The notes below the pieces were generated by a model. It made no database searches. It was not told the origin of the DNA and saw only the letters and a list, made by a program, of their open reading frames with translations. From Hafnia paralvei ATCC 29927 (GTDB taxonomy: Bacteria > Pseudomonadota > Gammaproteobacteria > Enterobacterales > Enterobacteriaceae): DNA of 64,000 nucleotides. Below, piece after piece: positions 50,808 to 60,211 of the stretch. The stretch's first letter is position 1; every line of letters starts with the position of its first letter. The translations under genes were made by a program, and so were the position numbers. The stretch spans positions 124,001-188,000 of the forward strand of contig NZ_LXET01000007.1 in assembly GCF_001655005.1 (NCBI RefSeq), read 5' to 3'.

Positions 50808-53800
50808 TTACATCGTCCAATGATTCGAAATAACTTCCGCTTGTTTTAATATTAACTCCACCGCACCCGGCGTTTTATCTGGCGGGTACTTATACCGACG
50901 CAGAGTCTGGCGAACCAGGATACGCAACCTTGCACGAACGCTTTCCCGTACCTGCCAGTCAACGGTAGTGGATTGCCGCAGCTTCAGCGTCACTTCTATC
51001 GCCAGTTTCTTAAGTACCTCATCCCCTAACTCTCGGACGGCGCTTTCGTTTTCTGCCAGTGCGTCGTAGAAGGCGATCTCGTCAGGATTCAGGCCCAGCG
51101 CATCATCACGCGCCATTGCGGACTGAAAATCCTTCGCCATCTGGATCAGCTCTTCAATCACCTGTGCCGTCTCAATAGCCCGGTTGTTATATTTAATTAA
51201 CACCGCCTGAAGACGTTCCGAATACTTCTTCTCCTGCACCACGTTATTTTTTTTGCGGGACTGGATACCATCATTAATCAGTTTTTCCAGCAACTCTACC
51301 GCCAGGTTGCGATACGGCATATCGTGGACTTCCTGCAAAAACTCATCAGAAAGTAAGCCAATATTGGGTTTATCCAGCCCGGCCAGTGTGAAAATATCAT
51401 CCACGCCATTAGCAATTACGGCATTATCCAGAATCTGTTTCAGCGCGGAGTTTTTCTCGGCCTGGCTTATTTTTTTGTCCACACTGGTAAATTTGCTGAT
51501 AGCGGCTTTTACCGCAGACAAGAAAGCAATCTCCAGTTTATAAGACTGTGCTGCATCCAGCGTACAGCAAAGCGACCAGGCTTTAGTAATTGCCAATACG
51601 TTATCGAGAAAACGCTTCTTACCGTCTTCAAGGCCGAGCACGTAGTTTGCAACAGGCACCAACAGCTTTTGTGCGTGAGCTTCAAAGCCGGTGTAGTCAA
51701 AACCCGCTGACGTTGCTGTTTTGGCAAACATACCGTGGATGATGTCCAGCTTTTCCAGCATAATTGCCAGCGCTTCTTCGGCATTAATGGTCGCATCGCC
51801 TTTACCGTTTGCATCGGTATAGGTTTTCAGTGCCAGTTTCAGTTCATTGGCGATTCCGATGTAATCAACCACCAGCCCGCCGGGTTTATCTTTAAATACC
51901 CGGTTGACGCGGGCAATGGCCTGCATCAGGTTATGTCCGCGCATTGGCTTGTCGATATACATAGTGTTACAGCAGGGGGCGTCGAAGCCGGTCAGCCACA
52001 TATCGCGCACGATAACCAGCTTCAGCGGATCGTTCATATTCTTGAAGCGGGACTCCAGCCGTTTTTTAGTTCGTTTGTTGTAGATATGCGGTTGCAGCAT
52101 AGCCTTATCAGATGCCGTACCGGTCATCACGATTTTGATTTGCCCCTTTTCAGGATCGTCATTGTGCCACTCCGGGCGCAGCGCGATAATTTCATCGTAA
52201 AGATGGACGCAGATTTCACGGCTCATCGCGACAATCATCGCCTTGCCGTCCATTACGGTATTGCGCTTCTCAAAGTGAGAAATCAGATCGGCGGCAACCT
52301 GCTGGAGACGAGGTTTAGCCCCAACCAGTTTCTCCAGACGGCTCCATTCACCTTTGGTTTTTTCACGCAGGTCCAACTCATCATCTTCAATCAGTTCATC
52401 AACCTGATCGGAGAGCGCCGCCAGTTCTTCATGATTGAGATCGAGTTTCGCCAGCCGGGATTCGTAGTGAATAGGCACTGTTGCGCCATCGTCCACCGCA
52501 TCCTGAATATCGTAAATCGAGACGTAATCGCCAAATACAGCGCGGGTATCGCGATCCTCTGCCGAAACCGGTGTTCCAGTAAATCCCAGAAACGAGGCGT
52601 TGGGCAGCGCGTCACGCATATGTTTAGCGTAACCGTATTTATAGACGCCGGTTTCCCGATCCAGATTGGCCTTCATGCCGTACTGGCTGCGGTGTGCTTC
52701 ATCGGAAATAACCACGATATTACTGCGCCCATTGAGTATCGGATGGGCGTTTTCCCCTTCTTCCGGGGAGAACTTTTGCACGGTAGTGAAGATAATGCCG
52801 CCTGCATCGCGAGTTGCAAGCAGTTCCCGCAGTGTTTCGCGGTCCTCCGCCTGCACTGGCATCTGTTTGAGCAGTTCCTGCGCCTGGCAGAATGTGCCGT
52901 AAAGCTGGCCGTCCAGATCGTTACGATCGGTCACGACCACAATCGTTGGGTTGCCCATCTCCGGTTGTTGTAGCAGTTTGCCGACATAACAACACATGGA
53001 GATGCTTTTACCAGAACCCTGCGTATGCCAGACCACCCCCGCCTTCTTACTGCCTGGCTGAATGTTGCTGTGCAGGGCCAGTTGCTTACCGGTAGCAGCG
53101 ACGATCGTCGCCTGCACGGCTTCACGCACCGCGTGGAACTGGTGATAACCGGCTATTTTTTTAATTAGCCTTTCATCGTTGTTCTCGAACAGGACGAAGT
53201 AGCGGATATAGTCGAGCAGCAGTTCCCGGTTAAAGAACCCCCGCACCATAGTTTCCAGTTGCCATTCCAGCAGAGGCTTATCATTTTCATTACTGATGGT
53301 CTTCCACGGCATAAAACGTTCTTCCGTGGCCGTCAGAGAACCCACACGTGCCAGATAGCCATCGCTGACAACCAGCGCTTCATTGCTGATAAACAGATCG
53401 CGGATTTCATCTTTATAGGTCTGTAACTGGTGGTAGGCATCCCAGATATCTACTTTGTCGTCGATGGGGCTTTTCAGCTCCACCACCGCCAGCGGCAGTC
53501 CGTTAATAAAGCAGATGATATCCGGGCGACGAGGCTGTTTCGTCCCGCTGATGGTCATTTGATTGACCACCATAAAACGGTTGTTTTGCGGCTGGTTAAA
53601 ATCCACCAGCAGAGCGTGATCGTGGATAAGTTCTTCGTCGCGGCGGTATTGTACCGGAACCCCTTCCAGCAGCCAGTGATGGAAGGCTTTGTTACTGGCA
53701 ATCAGATCAGGGCTTTCAGCGCGAGTAATACGGGAGATAACCTGTTCGAAGACGTCTGCGGGCAGATGCGGGTTGATTTTTTGCAGGCAGGAGGTTAACA

Positions 53801-53942
53801 CGGGCGTCAGGAACACATCATGATAGCTGGCGCGTTGCGGGTTACTACCATCAGGGGCAATATCCGGCCCGTGATGAATTTCCCAGCCTTGTTCGGCAAA
53901 CCAGCCCAGGCAAAGCTGTTCTAAGTCGTCTTCGGTTAGCAT
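50808..53942 (-). CDS. hsdR: Type I restriction enzyme subunit R
   Basis: Restriction and translocation subunit of 1,044 aa. Nuclease motif PD-ExK is RRPDIICFINGLPLAVVELKSP (about 148-170). SF2 helicase motifs are Walker A HTQGSGKS (near 310), DEAH in VISDEAHRSQYG and GFTGTPV; motif VI region is QAIARVNRVFKDKPGG. The C-terminus binds the methylase core. With HsdM and HsdS it cuts unmodified DNA at a distance after ATP-driven translocation. It is last in the minus-strand operon, 15 nt after the DUF4268 gene. Confidence 0.95.
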   Translation of the reverse strand: MLTEDDLEQLCLGWFAEQGWEIHHGPDIAPDGSNPQRASYHDVFLTPVLTSCLQKINPHLPADVFEQVISRITRAESPDLIASNKAFHHWLLEGVPVQYRRDEELIHDHALLVDFNQPQNNRFMVVNQMTISGTKQPRRPDIICFINGLPLAVVELKSPIDDKVDIWDAYHQLQTYKDEIRDLFISNEALVVSDGYLARVGSLTATEERFMPWKTISNENDKPLLEWQLETMVRGFFNRELLLDYIRYFVLFENNDERLIKKIAGYHQFHAVREAVQATIVAATGKQLALHSNIQPGSKKAGVVWHTQGSGKSISMCCYVGKLLQQPEMGNPTIVVVTDRNDLDGQLYGTFCQAQELLKQMPVQAEDRETLRELLATRDAGGIIFTTVQKFSPEEGENAHPILNGRSNIVVISDEAHRSQYGMKANLDRETGVYKYGYAKHMRDALPNASFLGFTGTPVSAEDRDTRAVFGDYVSIYDIQDAVDDGATVPIHYESRLAKLDLNHEELAALSDQVDELIEDDELDLREKTKGEWSRLEKLVGAKPRLQQVAADLISHFEKRNTVMDGKAMIVAMSREICVHLYDEIIALRPEWHNDDPEKGQIKIVMTGTASDKAMLQPHIYNKRTKKRLESRFKNMNDPLKLVIVRDMWLTGFDAPCCNTMYIDKPMRGHNLMQAIARVNRVFKDKPGGLVVDYIGIANELKLALKTYTDANGKGDATINAEEALAIMLEKLDIIHGMFAKTATSAGFDYTGFEAHAQKLLVPVANYVLGLEDGKKRFLDNVLAITKAWSLCCTLDAAQSYKLEIAFLSAVKAAISKFTSVDKKISQAEKNSALKQILDNAVIANGVDDIFTLAGLDKPNIGLLSDEFLQEVHDMPYRNLAVELLEKLINDGIQSRKKNNVVQEKKYSERLQAVLIKYNNRAIETAQVIEELIQMAKDFQSAMARDDALGLNPDEIAFYDALAENESAVRELGDEVLKKLAIEVTLKLRQSTTVDWQVRESVRARLRILVRQTLRRYKYPPDKTPGAVELILKQAEVISNHWTM

Positions 53943-53957
53943 CGGTAACGTCCTGTG

Positions 53958-55154
53958 TTAAACGTGTTCGGCTTCTTCAGTGATAATTTCAGCTTCATCA
54001 TGCCCGTTAAAGGTTCGCTTAATCAACTGATTAAGTTCCGGTAGACATATTGAAAAGGCTTTTTCAAATGCCGTCATATGCTCTACCAACCAGTCAACCA
54101 TCTCCGGCCACTTTTCCTGATCTGCGATGCCGTTGATGGGTTTTCTGTAAGTAATACGACAGGATTTCTTATCCGGTAAGGCCTGCCAAACAATTTCATG
54201 TCCAAAGCGATTTTCGATAGCGGATTTGCGTTCATGAAGCCAGTCAAACGCAAATGTATTAGTTTGTGCTGACGGTTTGGCAATCCAAAGCTCAACCCTA
54301 ATTTCTTTTTTGCTGAAGATAAGATTGTACGAAACGCCACTGATGCCAGAACCTGCGCTTAACCAGTGGTCGGTGGACGGGCTGATATTATTGTAAAGTG
54401 AACATGAGCTAACGCGGAATTTCTCCAGAGCCTGGGTCCAGAACGCCTTACGTAAATGGTGGCGAGCTTTGGATTCTCCAGTCGTGGACTGCTCCTCAGC
54501 CTCTTTCTGCGCCATACCGATCATGTAAGATTCCGCTTCCGGCGTTGGGATAACCTGCTTGATATCAATAAACACATCGTTACCATAACGGTAAGGAGTG
54601 ACCTTAAAGCACTGTACGCGAATATTGAACTGCATTAACCAGAGTGCGGTATTGGTTGCTTCTTTGCGGAAATTTGCTGCGACCATCATAATGCGCTGTG
54701 AACGATTTTGGTTAATTTGCACCTCTTCCAGGCTATCGTACTCAAGAAATTCAGCGAGCACGTCAGCCGCAGGACGCGTTTCTTCTGGTTCGTTCTGATC
54801 AAGGTAACGCTGAAAGATCTCAACGATATGTTCTTTGCGCAAATTGGCGCAGTAACCCGCATATTTCAGCGCCTGCCAGACGACATCGCGTCCGGAATCA
54901 TCGAGCTTGTTCTCGATGATCACCAGATTACCGTCCTTGTCTATCGCCAGTAGATCAAGCCGTTCTTTGGTATCGTCAAACCCGGCAAACTCTTTCTGAA
55001 TGATAAGTAGTTCATCATCACTGTTGCGAGTCAATGCCTGCGGATGCTTCGCCAGCCATTCCTGCAAGTGATAGCGTTCGGTGAAAACCGCGTTAGTGAA
55101 GGTAGTTTCCTGAAGCGGTTGCAGGCTATTGCTGGGCTGATCGACTTTAAACAT
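53958..55154 (-). CDS. DUF4268 protein with PD-(D/E)XK-type nuclease domain, embedded in type I operon
   Basis: A 398-aa protein. Residues 1-110 look like a NucS/PD-(D/E)XK nuclease: RLDLLAIDKDGNLVIIENKL gives the D...ExK pattern (about 65-84), followed by VVWQALKYAGYCANLR, the usual helix. The C-terminal third (VELWIAK, WLHERKSAIENRFG, and DWLVEHMTAFEKAF) is DUF4268. It overlaps hsdS by 8 nt and precedes hsdR by 15 nt, so it is expressed with the restriction system. Its role is not known to me; it might be an extra nuclease or a modifier of the complex. Confidence 0.82.
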   Translation of the reverse strand: MFKVDQPSNSLQPLQETTFTNAVFTERYHLQEWLAKHPQALTRNSDDELLIIQKEFAGFDDTKERLDLLAIDKDGNLVIIENKLDDSGRDVVWQALKYAGYCANLRKEHIVEIFQRYLDQNEPEETRPAADVLAEFLEYDSLEEVQINQNRSQRIMMVAANFRKEATNTALWLMQFNIRVQCFKVTPYRYGNDVFIDIKQVIPTPEAESYMIGMAQKEAEEQSTTGESKARHHLRKAFWTQALEKFRVSSCSLYNNISPSTDHWLSAGSGISGVSYNLIFSKKEIRVELWIAKPSAQTNTFAFDWLHERKSAIENRFGHEIVWQALPDKKSCRITYRKPINGIADQEKWPEMVDWLVEHMTAFEKAFSICLPELNQLIKRTFNGHDEAEIITEEAEHV

Positions 55155-56481
55155 AGTCAGTTTCCTTTGCTACTTCCTCTGCTTCCGGTAGGCTGATTTC
55201 GCCGGAGAGGAGTTTGGGAAGTAGGGTGTCGCGTAAACCCACTAAGGATACTATTGTAGTATTATTTTTTTGAATATTATTTCTGATGGTTGCTATGTGA
55301 TTGTCGAATTTATTCAAGATAGATTGAGTTGGTTTCAATACTTCAAGACGATAAACATTATCTCTATTTAATCCAGGAACAGCAGCGTCGGTGTTCATGC
55401 TGGGCAGATTCAATGTTTTCATTAAATAATATAAATAACTTAATGGAATTTCTTCTTTAGTGGCTACGTAATAGACAGTATCAATTGGATGGAATTTTCC
55501 ATCTTCCCAATAAATTGTACCAATTGAGCCTTTTCTGCCCACTATAATACCAGGCCCTTCAACAAGGTAAGCGTTATGAGAACCGGTAATCCCACCCGAA
55601 CCATAGACAGGATATGGCCCATCAATACGTTCTGTTTTTTTTAATGCTTTTCCGTAATGAAGGGTTGCTATATTTGACATTCGTTGCGAAGTCCATCCAG
55701 CCGGAATGTCCCCTAATTCACTTTCCTGCATAGTCGGCGGGAACAACTCTGCCGTAGCCCTGAGTTCAGTATATTTTTCAGGATACTCTCGCTCAAAAAT
55801 AGCCAAAGAATCAGCATCCTTTCCAGAAATTGCCGTCATGGCAGCAAGTGTTGCATCTTCCTGCGAACCACCTGCTTCCAGCACCGCGATTTTGGCTTTT
55901 AACGGTTCAAAATCAACAAACCAGCTTTTGAACAGGGCCTGTGCCATTTGTTCGAGGGTTTGATTGACGTTTTGATTACACTCAATCATTCCATCTATTG
56001 ATGACAAAACACCTGCGATTCTCTTTTGTTCTTTAATTTGTGGGAGCCTAACCTGTGCATCACGTACCATATCTAAGGTCAGGTTTTTCATAGTGCTGTC
56101 ATAAGCATTATGAAGAAGCCTGCTCCTTATATTTAACAATACGTAATAAAGAAACTCTTTATCAATATCAACTAGCTCAGTAAATACTTGCCATCCATCA
56201 TGGATACATGCTGTTATCTCCATAAACTTTGGTAATCCAGCCGTTCCACTATTGGAAAGAATTAAATCGCCTTTGTTCACAATAACACTACGACTAATAC
56301 CTTCTGGCTTTATAAATTCTTTCGTTTTAGATATATATCTAGACTTGCTCTCAGTAGCATCAGATATTTTAACCCATGGCATTCCCTTAGGGGCCATATA
56401 ATCAACAATTGGTCTAGGAGAAGAACCGCGTCGAATAGTGCAGACATCTCCAAGTTTAACTATTTTCCAATCAGAATTCAT
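55147..56481 (-). CDS. hsdS: Type I restriction enzyme specificity subunit S
   Basis: Specificity subunit of 444 aa with two target-recognition domains, each starting with a conserved unit: WKIVKLGDVCTIRRGSSPR (residues 5-23) and GDIPAGWTSQRMSNIATLHYG (about 253-273). Coiled-coil spacers follow each (QKRIAGVLSSIDGMIECNQNV; KFDNHIATIRNNIQKNN). It determines the two half-sites of the DNA target, which cannot be read by eye. It overlaps hsdM by 11 nt and the DUF4268 gene by 8 nt. Confidence 0.94.
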   Translation of the reverse strand: MNSDWKIVKLGDVCTIRRGSSPRPIVDYMAPKGMPWVKISDATESKSRYISKTKEFIKPEGISRSVIVNKGDLILSNSGTAGLPKFMEITACIHDGWQVFTELVDIDKEFLYYVLLNIRSRLLHNAYDSTMKNLTLDMVRDAQVRLPQIKEQKRIAGVLSSIDGMIECNQNVNQTLEQMAQALFKSWFVDFEPLKAKIAVLEAGGSQEDATLAAMTAISGKDADSLAIFEREYPEKYTELRATAELFPPTMQESELGDIPAGWTSQRMSNIATLHYGKALKKTERIDGPYPVYGSGGITGSHNAYLVEGPGIIVGRKGSIGTIYWEDGKFHPIDTVYYVATKEEIPLSYLYYLMKTLNLPSMNTDAAVPGLNRDNVYRLEVLKPTQSILNKFDNHIATIRNNIQKNNTTIVSLVGLRDTLLPKLLSGEISLPEAEEVAKETDYV

Positions 56482-58177
56482 AACCCATCTCCGCCAGATT
56501 TACCTTAATCTGTACTTCCAGTTTTTCGCGTTCTTCCAATTGGTCTTTAAGTTGTGCGGTCAATCGCGCCATCTTCTCGGCAAATTGCTCATTGTCGTCG
56601 TCCTGATTAACCTCACTAATGTAGCGCCCCGGGGTCAAGATAAAATCGTTTTTCTTTATATCGTCCAGTGTGGCAGCAAAACAAAAACCAGCCTTATCTT
56701 CATAATTCTTATCCGTCTGCCAGGCGTGGAAAGTATCGGCAATCTTTCTAATATCATCTGCCGAAAAATCACGCAGCACGCGATCTTTCATAAAGCCAAT
56801 CTGGCGGGCGTCGATGAACAACACTTCGCCTTTACGGTGCGCCTTACCGTTACCGCCAGATTTATCTTTGGTCAACAGCCAGATACAGGCCGGGATTTGG
56901 GTGTTGGTAAACAGTTGTCCCGGCAGCGCCACCATGCACTCAACCAGATCCGCCTCGATAATCGCCCGGCGAATTTCGCCTTCACTGTTGGTATTGGAGC
57001 TCATTGAACCGTTCGCCAGCAGTAGCGCCATTGAACCTTTCGGTGCCAGATGGTGGATCATATGCTGCATCCAGGCAAAGTTGGCATTACCCTGCGGTGG
57101 TGTGCCGTACTGCCAGCGGATATCATCTTCCAGCTTTGCATTCCACCACTCTTTCATATTGAACGGTGGGTTAGCCATAACAAAATCAGCACGCAGATCC
57201 GGATGCTGGTCGTTCAGGAACGTATCGGCGTTCTGTTTACCGAAGTTAAAATCGATGCCACGAATCACCATGTTCATCGCAGCCAGACGCCAAGTAGTCG
57301 GGTTCGACTCCTGCCCGTAAACGGAGATATTGCGTTTCTGCTCAGCCGCGTTGTAATGCTTTTCATCAGCATGCGCTTCAATAAAGCGATCGCTGGAAAC
57401 AAAGAATCCACCGGAACCCATTGCCGGGTCATAAACGCGGCCATTGTAGGGCTGAAGCATTTCAACAATCAGTGTCACTATACTTTTGGGCGTGTAATAC
57501 TGGCCGCCCTGTTTGCCTTCCGCCAGCGCGAACTGACCGAGGAAATACTCGTAAACGTGACCGAGAATATCTTTGCTCTTCAAATTGAGCTTCACGCCAT
57601 TGTATTTAGGCTCGCTGAAACTAGTATCGGAGAAAACGTTAATTAAGCTGATTAACAGGTCGTTACCAAGCTGATAGTGTCCGATACGGTTAAGGATGTT
57701 TTTCAACTTCGGGTTGCTGTTTTCGATAGTATCCAGAGCGATATCAATCAGCTTTGATACTGACGTCATGACGATATTTTTACTGCTATCGTCTTTCCCC
57801 AGAACCGTCCCTACAGGTAAAGCCGCGTTGGTTTTAAGCGTTTCCCAGCGAGCCAGCTTTGGCACCCAGAAGACGTTTTTCTCGGTGTAATAGTCCTGGA
57901 CTTCCAGTTCTTCTGCGATCGCCTGCTGGTAAGCCTCTTCTGTGTCGTAATCGTCACGAGAAAGCGCGTAAATGTTGTCCAGGTTGGACTTATCTTCAAA
58001 CAGCCCTTTCAGTTCCTTCTGACGGGCGTCAAAGGCATCTGAAACATACTTCAGAAAGATAAGACCCAGTACCACATGCTTGTAGTTGGCCGCGTCCATA
58101 TTGGCGCGTAGCTTGTCTGCGGCTTTCCAGAATTTAGTATCCAGATCGTTCAGAAATTGCTGTTCAGCGTTGTCCAT
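56471..58177 (-). CDS. hsdM: Type I restriction-modification methyltransferase subunit M
   Basis: N6-adenine methyltransferase of 568 aa. N-terminal helical domain (FLNDLDTKFWKAADKLR...), SAM-binding motif in VYDPAMGSGGFFV (about 255) and catalytic NPPF in FVMANPPFNMKEWW (about 332). The C-terminal coiled coil (residues 535-560) contacts HsdS. The start is ATG 58177, with GAGG 5 nt upstream; TTG 58180 would add one residue. First gene of the operon, divergent from the TIR gene across a 215-bp control region. Confidence 0.95.
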   Translation of the reverse strand: MDNAEQQFLNDLDTKFWKAADKLRANMDAANYKHVVLGLIFLKYVSDAFDARQKELKGLFEDKSNLDNIYALSRDDYDTEEAYQQAIAEELEVQDYYTEKNVFWVPKLARWETLKTNAALPVGTVLGKDDSSKNIVMTSVSKLIDIALDTIENSNPKLKNILNRIGHYQLGNDLLISLINVFSDTSFSEPKYNGVKLNLKSKDILGHVYEYFLGQFALAEGKQGGQYYTPKSIVTLIVEMLQPYNGRVYDPAMGSGGFFVSSDRFIEAHADEKHYNAAEQKRNISVYGQESNPTTWRLAAMNMVIRGIDFNFGKQNADTFLNDQHPDLRADFVMANPPFNMKEWWNAKLEDDIRWQYGTPPQGNANFAWMQHMIHHLAPKGSMALLLANGSMSSNTNSEGEIRRAIIEADLVECMVALPGQLFTNTQIPACIWLLTKDKSGGNGKAHRKGEVLFIDARQIGFMKDRVLRDFSADDIRKIADTFHAWQTDKNYEDKAGFCFAATLDDIKKNDFILTPGRYISEVNQDDDNEQFAEKMARLTAQLKDQLEEREKLEVQIKVNLAEMGYEF

Positions 58178-58392
58178 CAAAACCTCAAAAAATCATCTAT
58201 GCCTGGTTCGGTGCCCAGGTTGCGTAGAATCGGGGAAATTATTAGGGATCATACCCTGACGTCAGAGCGATACCAAGATGAAGGGCTGATTTCCGCATCA
58301 ATACCTTGCGGCAAGGGGGGATTACTCTTTTACACTTAATAGGTGCAAAATAACGGTGTTTTTCATTTCCCTACCGGAGCATCTTACGCGCT
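58178..58392. promoter_or_regulatory. Divergent promoter region of hsdM and the TIR gene
   Basis: 215 bp that must contain both promoters. It includes the palindrome-rich stretch CATACCCTGACGTCAGAG (GACGTC centre near 58260) and AT-rich sequence near 58,325-58,370. No -35/-10 pair is convincing. Confidence 0.4.
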
Positions 58393-59370
58393 ATGACCAC
58401 TCTCGTTTTTTCCTATTCTCATGCAGATGAAGCACTACTCAATGAACTTCAGAAGCACCTGTCCCCTCTGAAGCGGATAGGTAAAATTAGCACATGGCAC
58501 GATCGCCGTATCGTTCCAGGCCAAGAGTTTGAGCGCCAGATTGATCTGTACTTTTCCCAAGCAGATATCATCTTGCTACTGATCAGTAGTGATTTCATCA
58601 ATTCTGATTACTGCTATCAGGTTGAAATGGCTAATGCGCTTGAGCGGCACAACCGGGGTGAAGCGGTGGTCATTCCGGTAATCTTAAGAGATTGTGCCTG
58701 GCATCAGTTGCCGTTCGGCAGCATTATGGCGGCGACAATCGATGGTAAACCGATTACCCGATTTTCCAGCCACGATGAAGGCTATGTTCAGGTCGTCGAT
58801 GCAGTTTCCCGCGCTATTGACAATATAAAAGCGAAAAAGCCGCAGCAGAGTGTGCACGCTGCAGCTCCGGTGAATCCGATGCTTCAGGCAGCAGATACCG
58901 TTTTTACACCGCGTTCCAGCAATCTTTCTCTACCCAAGAGCTTTACCGACCTGGATAAAGATCGCGCCCGCCACGAGGGTTTTGAGTATGTCGCTCGTTA
59001 TTTTGAAAACTCGCTGGATGAACTTAAAAATCGTCATGCTGGGTTAGACGTTGATTTCCAGCGAATTGATGCGAATTCATTCACTTGCTCAGTGTATATC
59101 AACGGTAGCAAGGTTGGTCAATGTGGCATCTGGCGTGGTAATCAACATCATGGAATGGGGGATATCTGTTATAGCCAGGATAACGTTGTTCGAAACAGCA
59201 TTAACGAAAGCCTGAGCCTTGCTGATAATGGTCAATCTCTCGGTTTCCGTGCTCTGATGGGAGGATTTAGCAGTGGCACCTCACGAGAAGAGTTGCTGAC
59301 AAACGAAGGGATGTCAGAACATCTCTGGGGAATGTTCTTTGGAGTAATCAAGCAACGTATGTCTCGATGA
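58393..59370 (+). CDS. TIR-domain protein, putative NADase effector
   Basis: A 325-aa protein with an N-terminal TIR domain (residues 1-140): LVFSYSHADE at the first strand, STWHDRRIVPGQEF (the BB-loop region), and IILLLISSDFINSDYCYQVEMANAL, which holds the putative catalytic E78. The C-terminal part (about 180-325), with FEYVARYFENSLDELKNRHAG and VYINGSKVGQCGIW, is unknown to me and may sense the trigger. Bacterial TIR proteins often cleave NAD+ in phage defence, and the gene sits among other defence systems. A small gene follows after 76 nt. Confidence 0.85.
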   Translation: MTTLVFSYSHADEALLNELQKHLSPLKRIGKISTWHDRRIVPGQEFERQIDLYFSQADIILLLISSDFINSDYCYQVEMANALERHNRGEAVVIPVILRDCAWHQLPFGSIMAATIDGKPITRFSSHDEGYVQVVDAVSRAIDNIKAKKPQQSVHAAAPVNPMLQAADTVFTPRSSNLSLPKSFTDLDKDRARHEGFEYVARYFENSLDELKNRHAGLDVDFQRIDANSFTCSVYINGSKVGQCGIWRGNQHHGMGDICYSQDNVVRNSINESLSLADNGQSLGFRALMGGFSSGTSREELLTNEGMSEHLWGMFFGVIKQRMSR

Positions 59371-59446
59371 TTAATTGCCCCAGAATCGTTTACTTAGCCC
59401 AATTTGAACGAAGCCGGTACTGACAAATTACGATAAGGATATAGAA

Positions 59447-59755
59447 ATGGTACAACTTAACCTTGCCAAGGTGCTATTACTTGGAGACGAAAGCAATGGA
59501 TATGTCCGTTACGAAATATTTTCAAAAGAAGGAGAGCGACCAGACTATCCAGAAAAAATTATGGTTTATCGCGAGAAGGTATTGGAGGTGAACGGTGATA
59601 AGTATTGGGCTAAAACGGATGAAATCATCAGTCTGGATCATCTCGGATTCCAGGAAGGGGGATTTCAAATGGCAATTACTTACCAGATGCGTCCTGCGCG
59701 GGATATGTTTTCAGCTATAGATGAATGCAGAAAGCATTATAGTAATTCCCAGTGA
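59447..59755 (+). CDS. Small unknown protein after the TIR gene
   Basis: A 102-aa protein with no family I recognise. It has a good ribosome-binding site (AAGGA about 10 nt before ATG 59447) and a coding-like composition: KVLLLGDESNGYVRYEIF, then ALTERNATING charged strands, ending ARDMFSAIDECRKHY. It lies 76 nt after the TIR gene in the same direction, so it may be an immunity or sensor partner. Confidence 0.6.
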   Translation: MVQLNLAKVLLLGDESNGYVRYEIFSKEGERPDYPEKIMVYREKVLEVNGDKYWAKTDEIISLDHLGFQEGGFQMAITYQMRPARDMFSAIDECRKHYSNSQ

Positions 59756-60211
59756 CCGGACGATTATAGAACAGACTAATTCAGCAAAGTTGATCTCAGT
59801 TCTACTTCAGTTCTGAATATTTGGCGTGGTAGGCCGGGCAGCGACTGATCCTTAATAATTAGTGCCAGATTGCGTACAGTGCCGATTGTCTCTGTTAAGC
59901 ATTGAGATAGATATGGTGCAGACGATTAATCAGCTGCATTTCACTGATGTCTGGCTTCGCATAAGGACAATCATGCAACGTATAGCCACAGAGAAGACAG
60001 ATATAACTGTCGTTAGGCGCGCCCTGTGTGGTTAATAGCCTCGTAACATAATCGGACTCCTGTTGGCAGGCGTAAGCCGTCCCTGAAGGGCAGGCAGACG
60101 CCATGCTGTTGTATAGATTAAAAGGATTGAGAAGGGTATCGCGGTGCGGTTGTCACACTATGAAGTTGTTGCGTAAATAAATCGCCATCAGCAAAAACAG
60201 TGTATGGAATC
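59756..60211. other. Stretch between the small gene and the YagK-like gene
   Basis: 456 bp with one weak gene candidate (59895-60104, minus). Otherwise no RNA gene, repeat or clear terminator stands out. Confidence 0.4.
59895..60104 (-). CDS. Possible small cysteine-rich protein
   Basis: A 69-aa frame with four to five cysteines, including YICLLCGYTLHDCPYAKPD, which resembles a zinc-finger knuckle. There is no evident ribosome-binding site before ATG 60104. It could be a genuine small island protein or a decayed one. Confidence 0.35.
   Translation of the reverse strand: MASACPSGTAYACQQESDYVTRLLTTQGAPNDSYICLLCGYTLHDCPYAKPDISEMQLINRLHHIYLNA

Noticed and set aside
51735..52973. A 412-codon plus-strand open frame antisense to hsdR
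   Set aside because: It lies fully inside hsdR, has no recognisable domain, and its composition is that of a reversed coding sequence.
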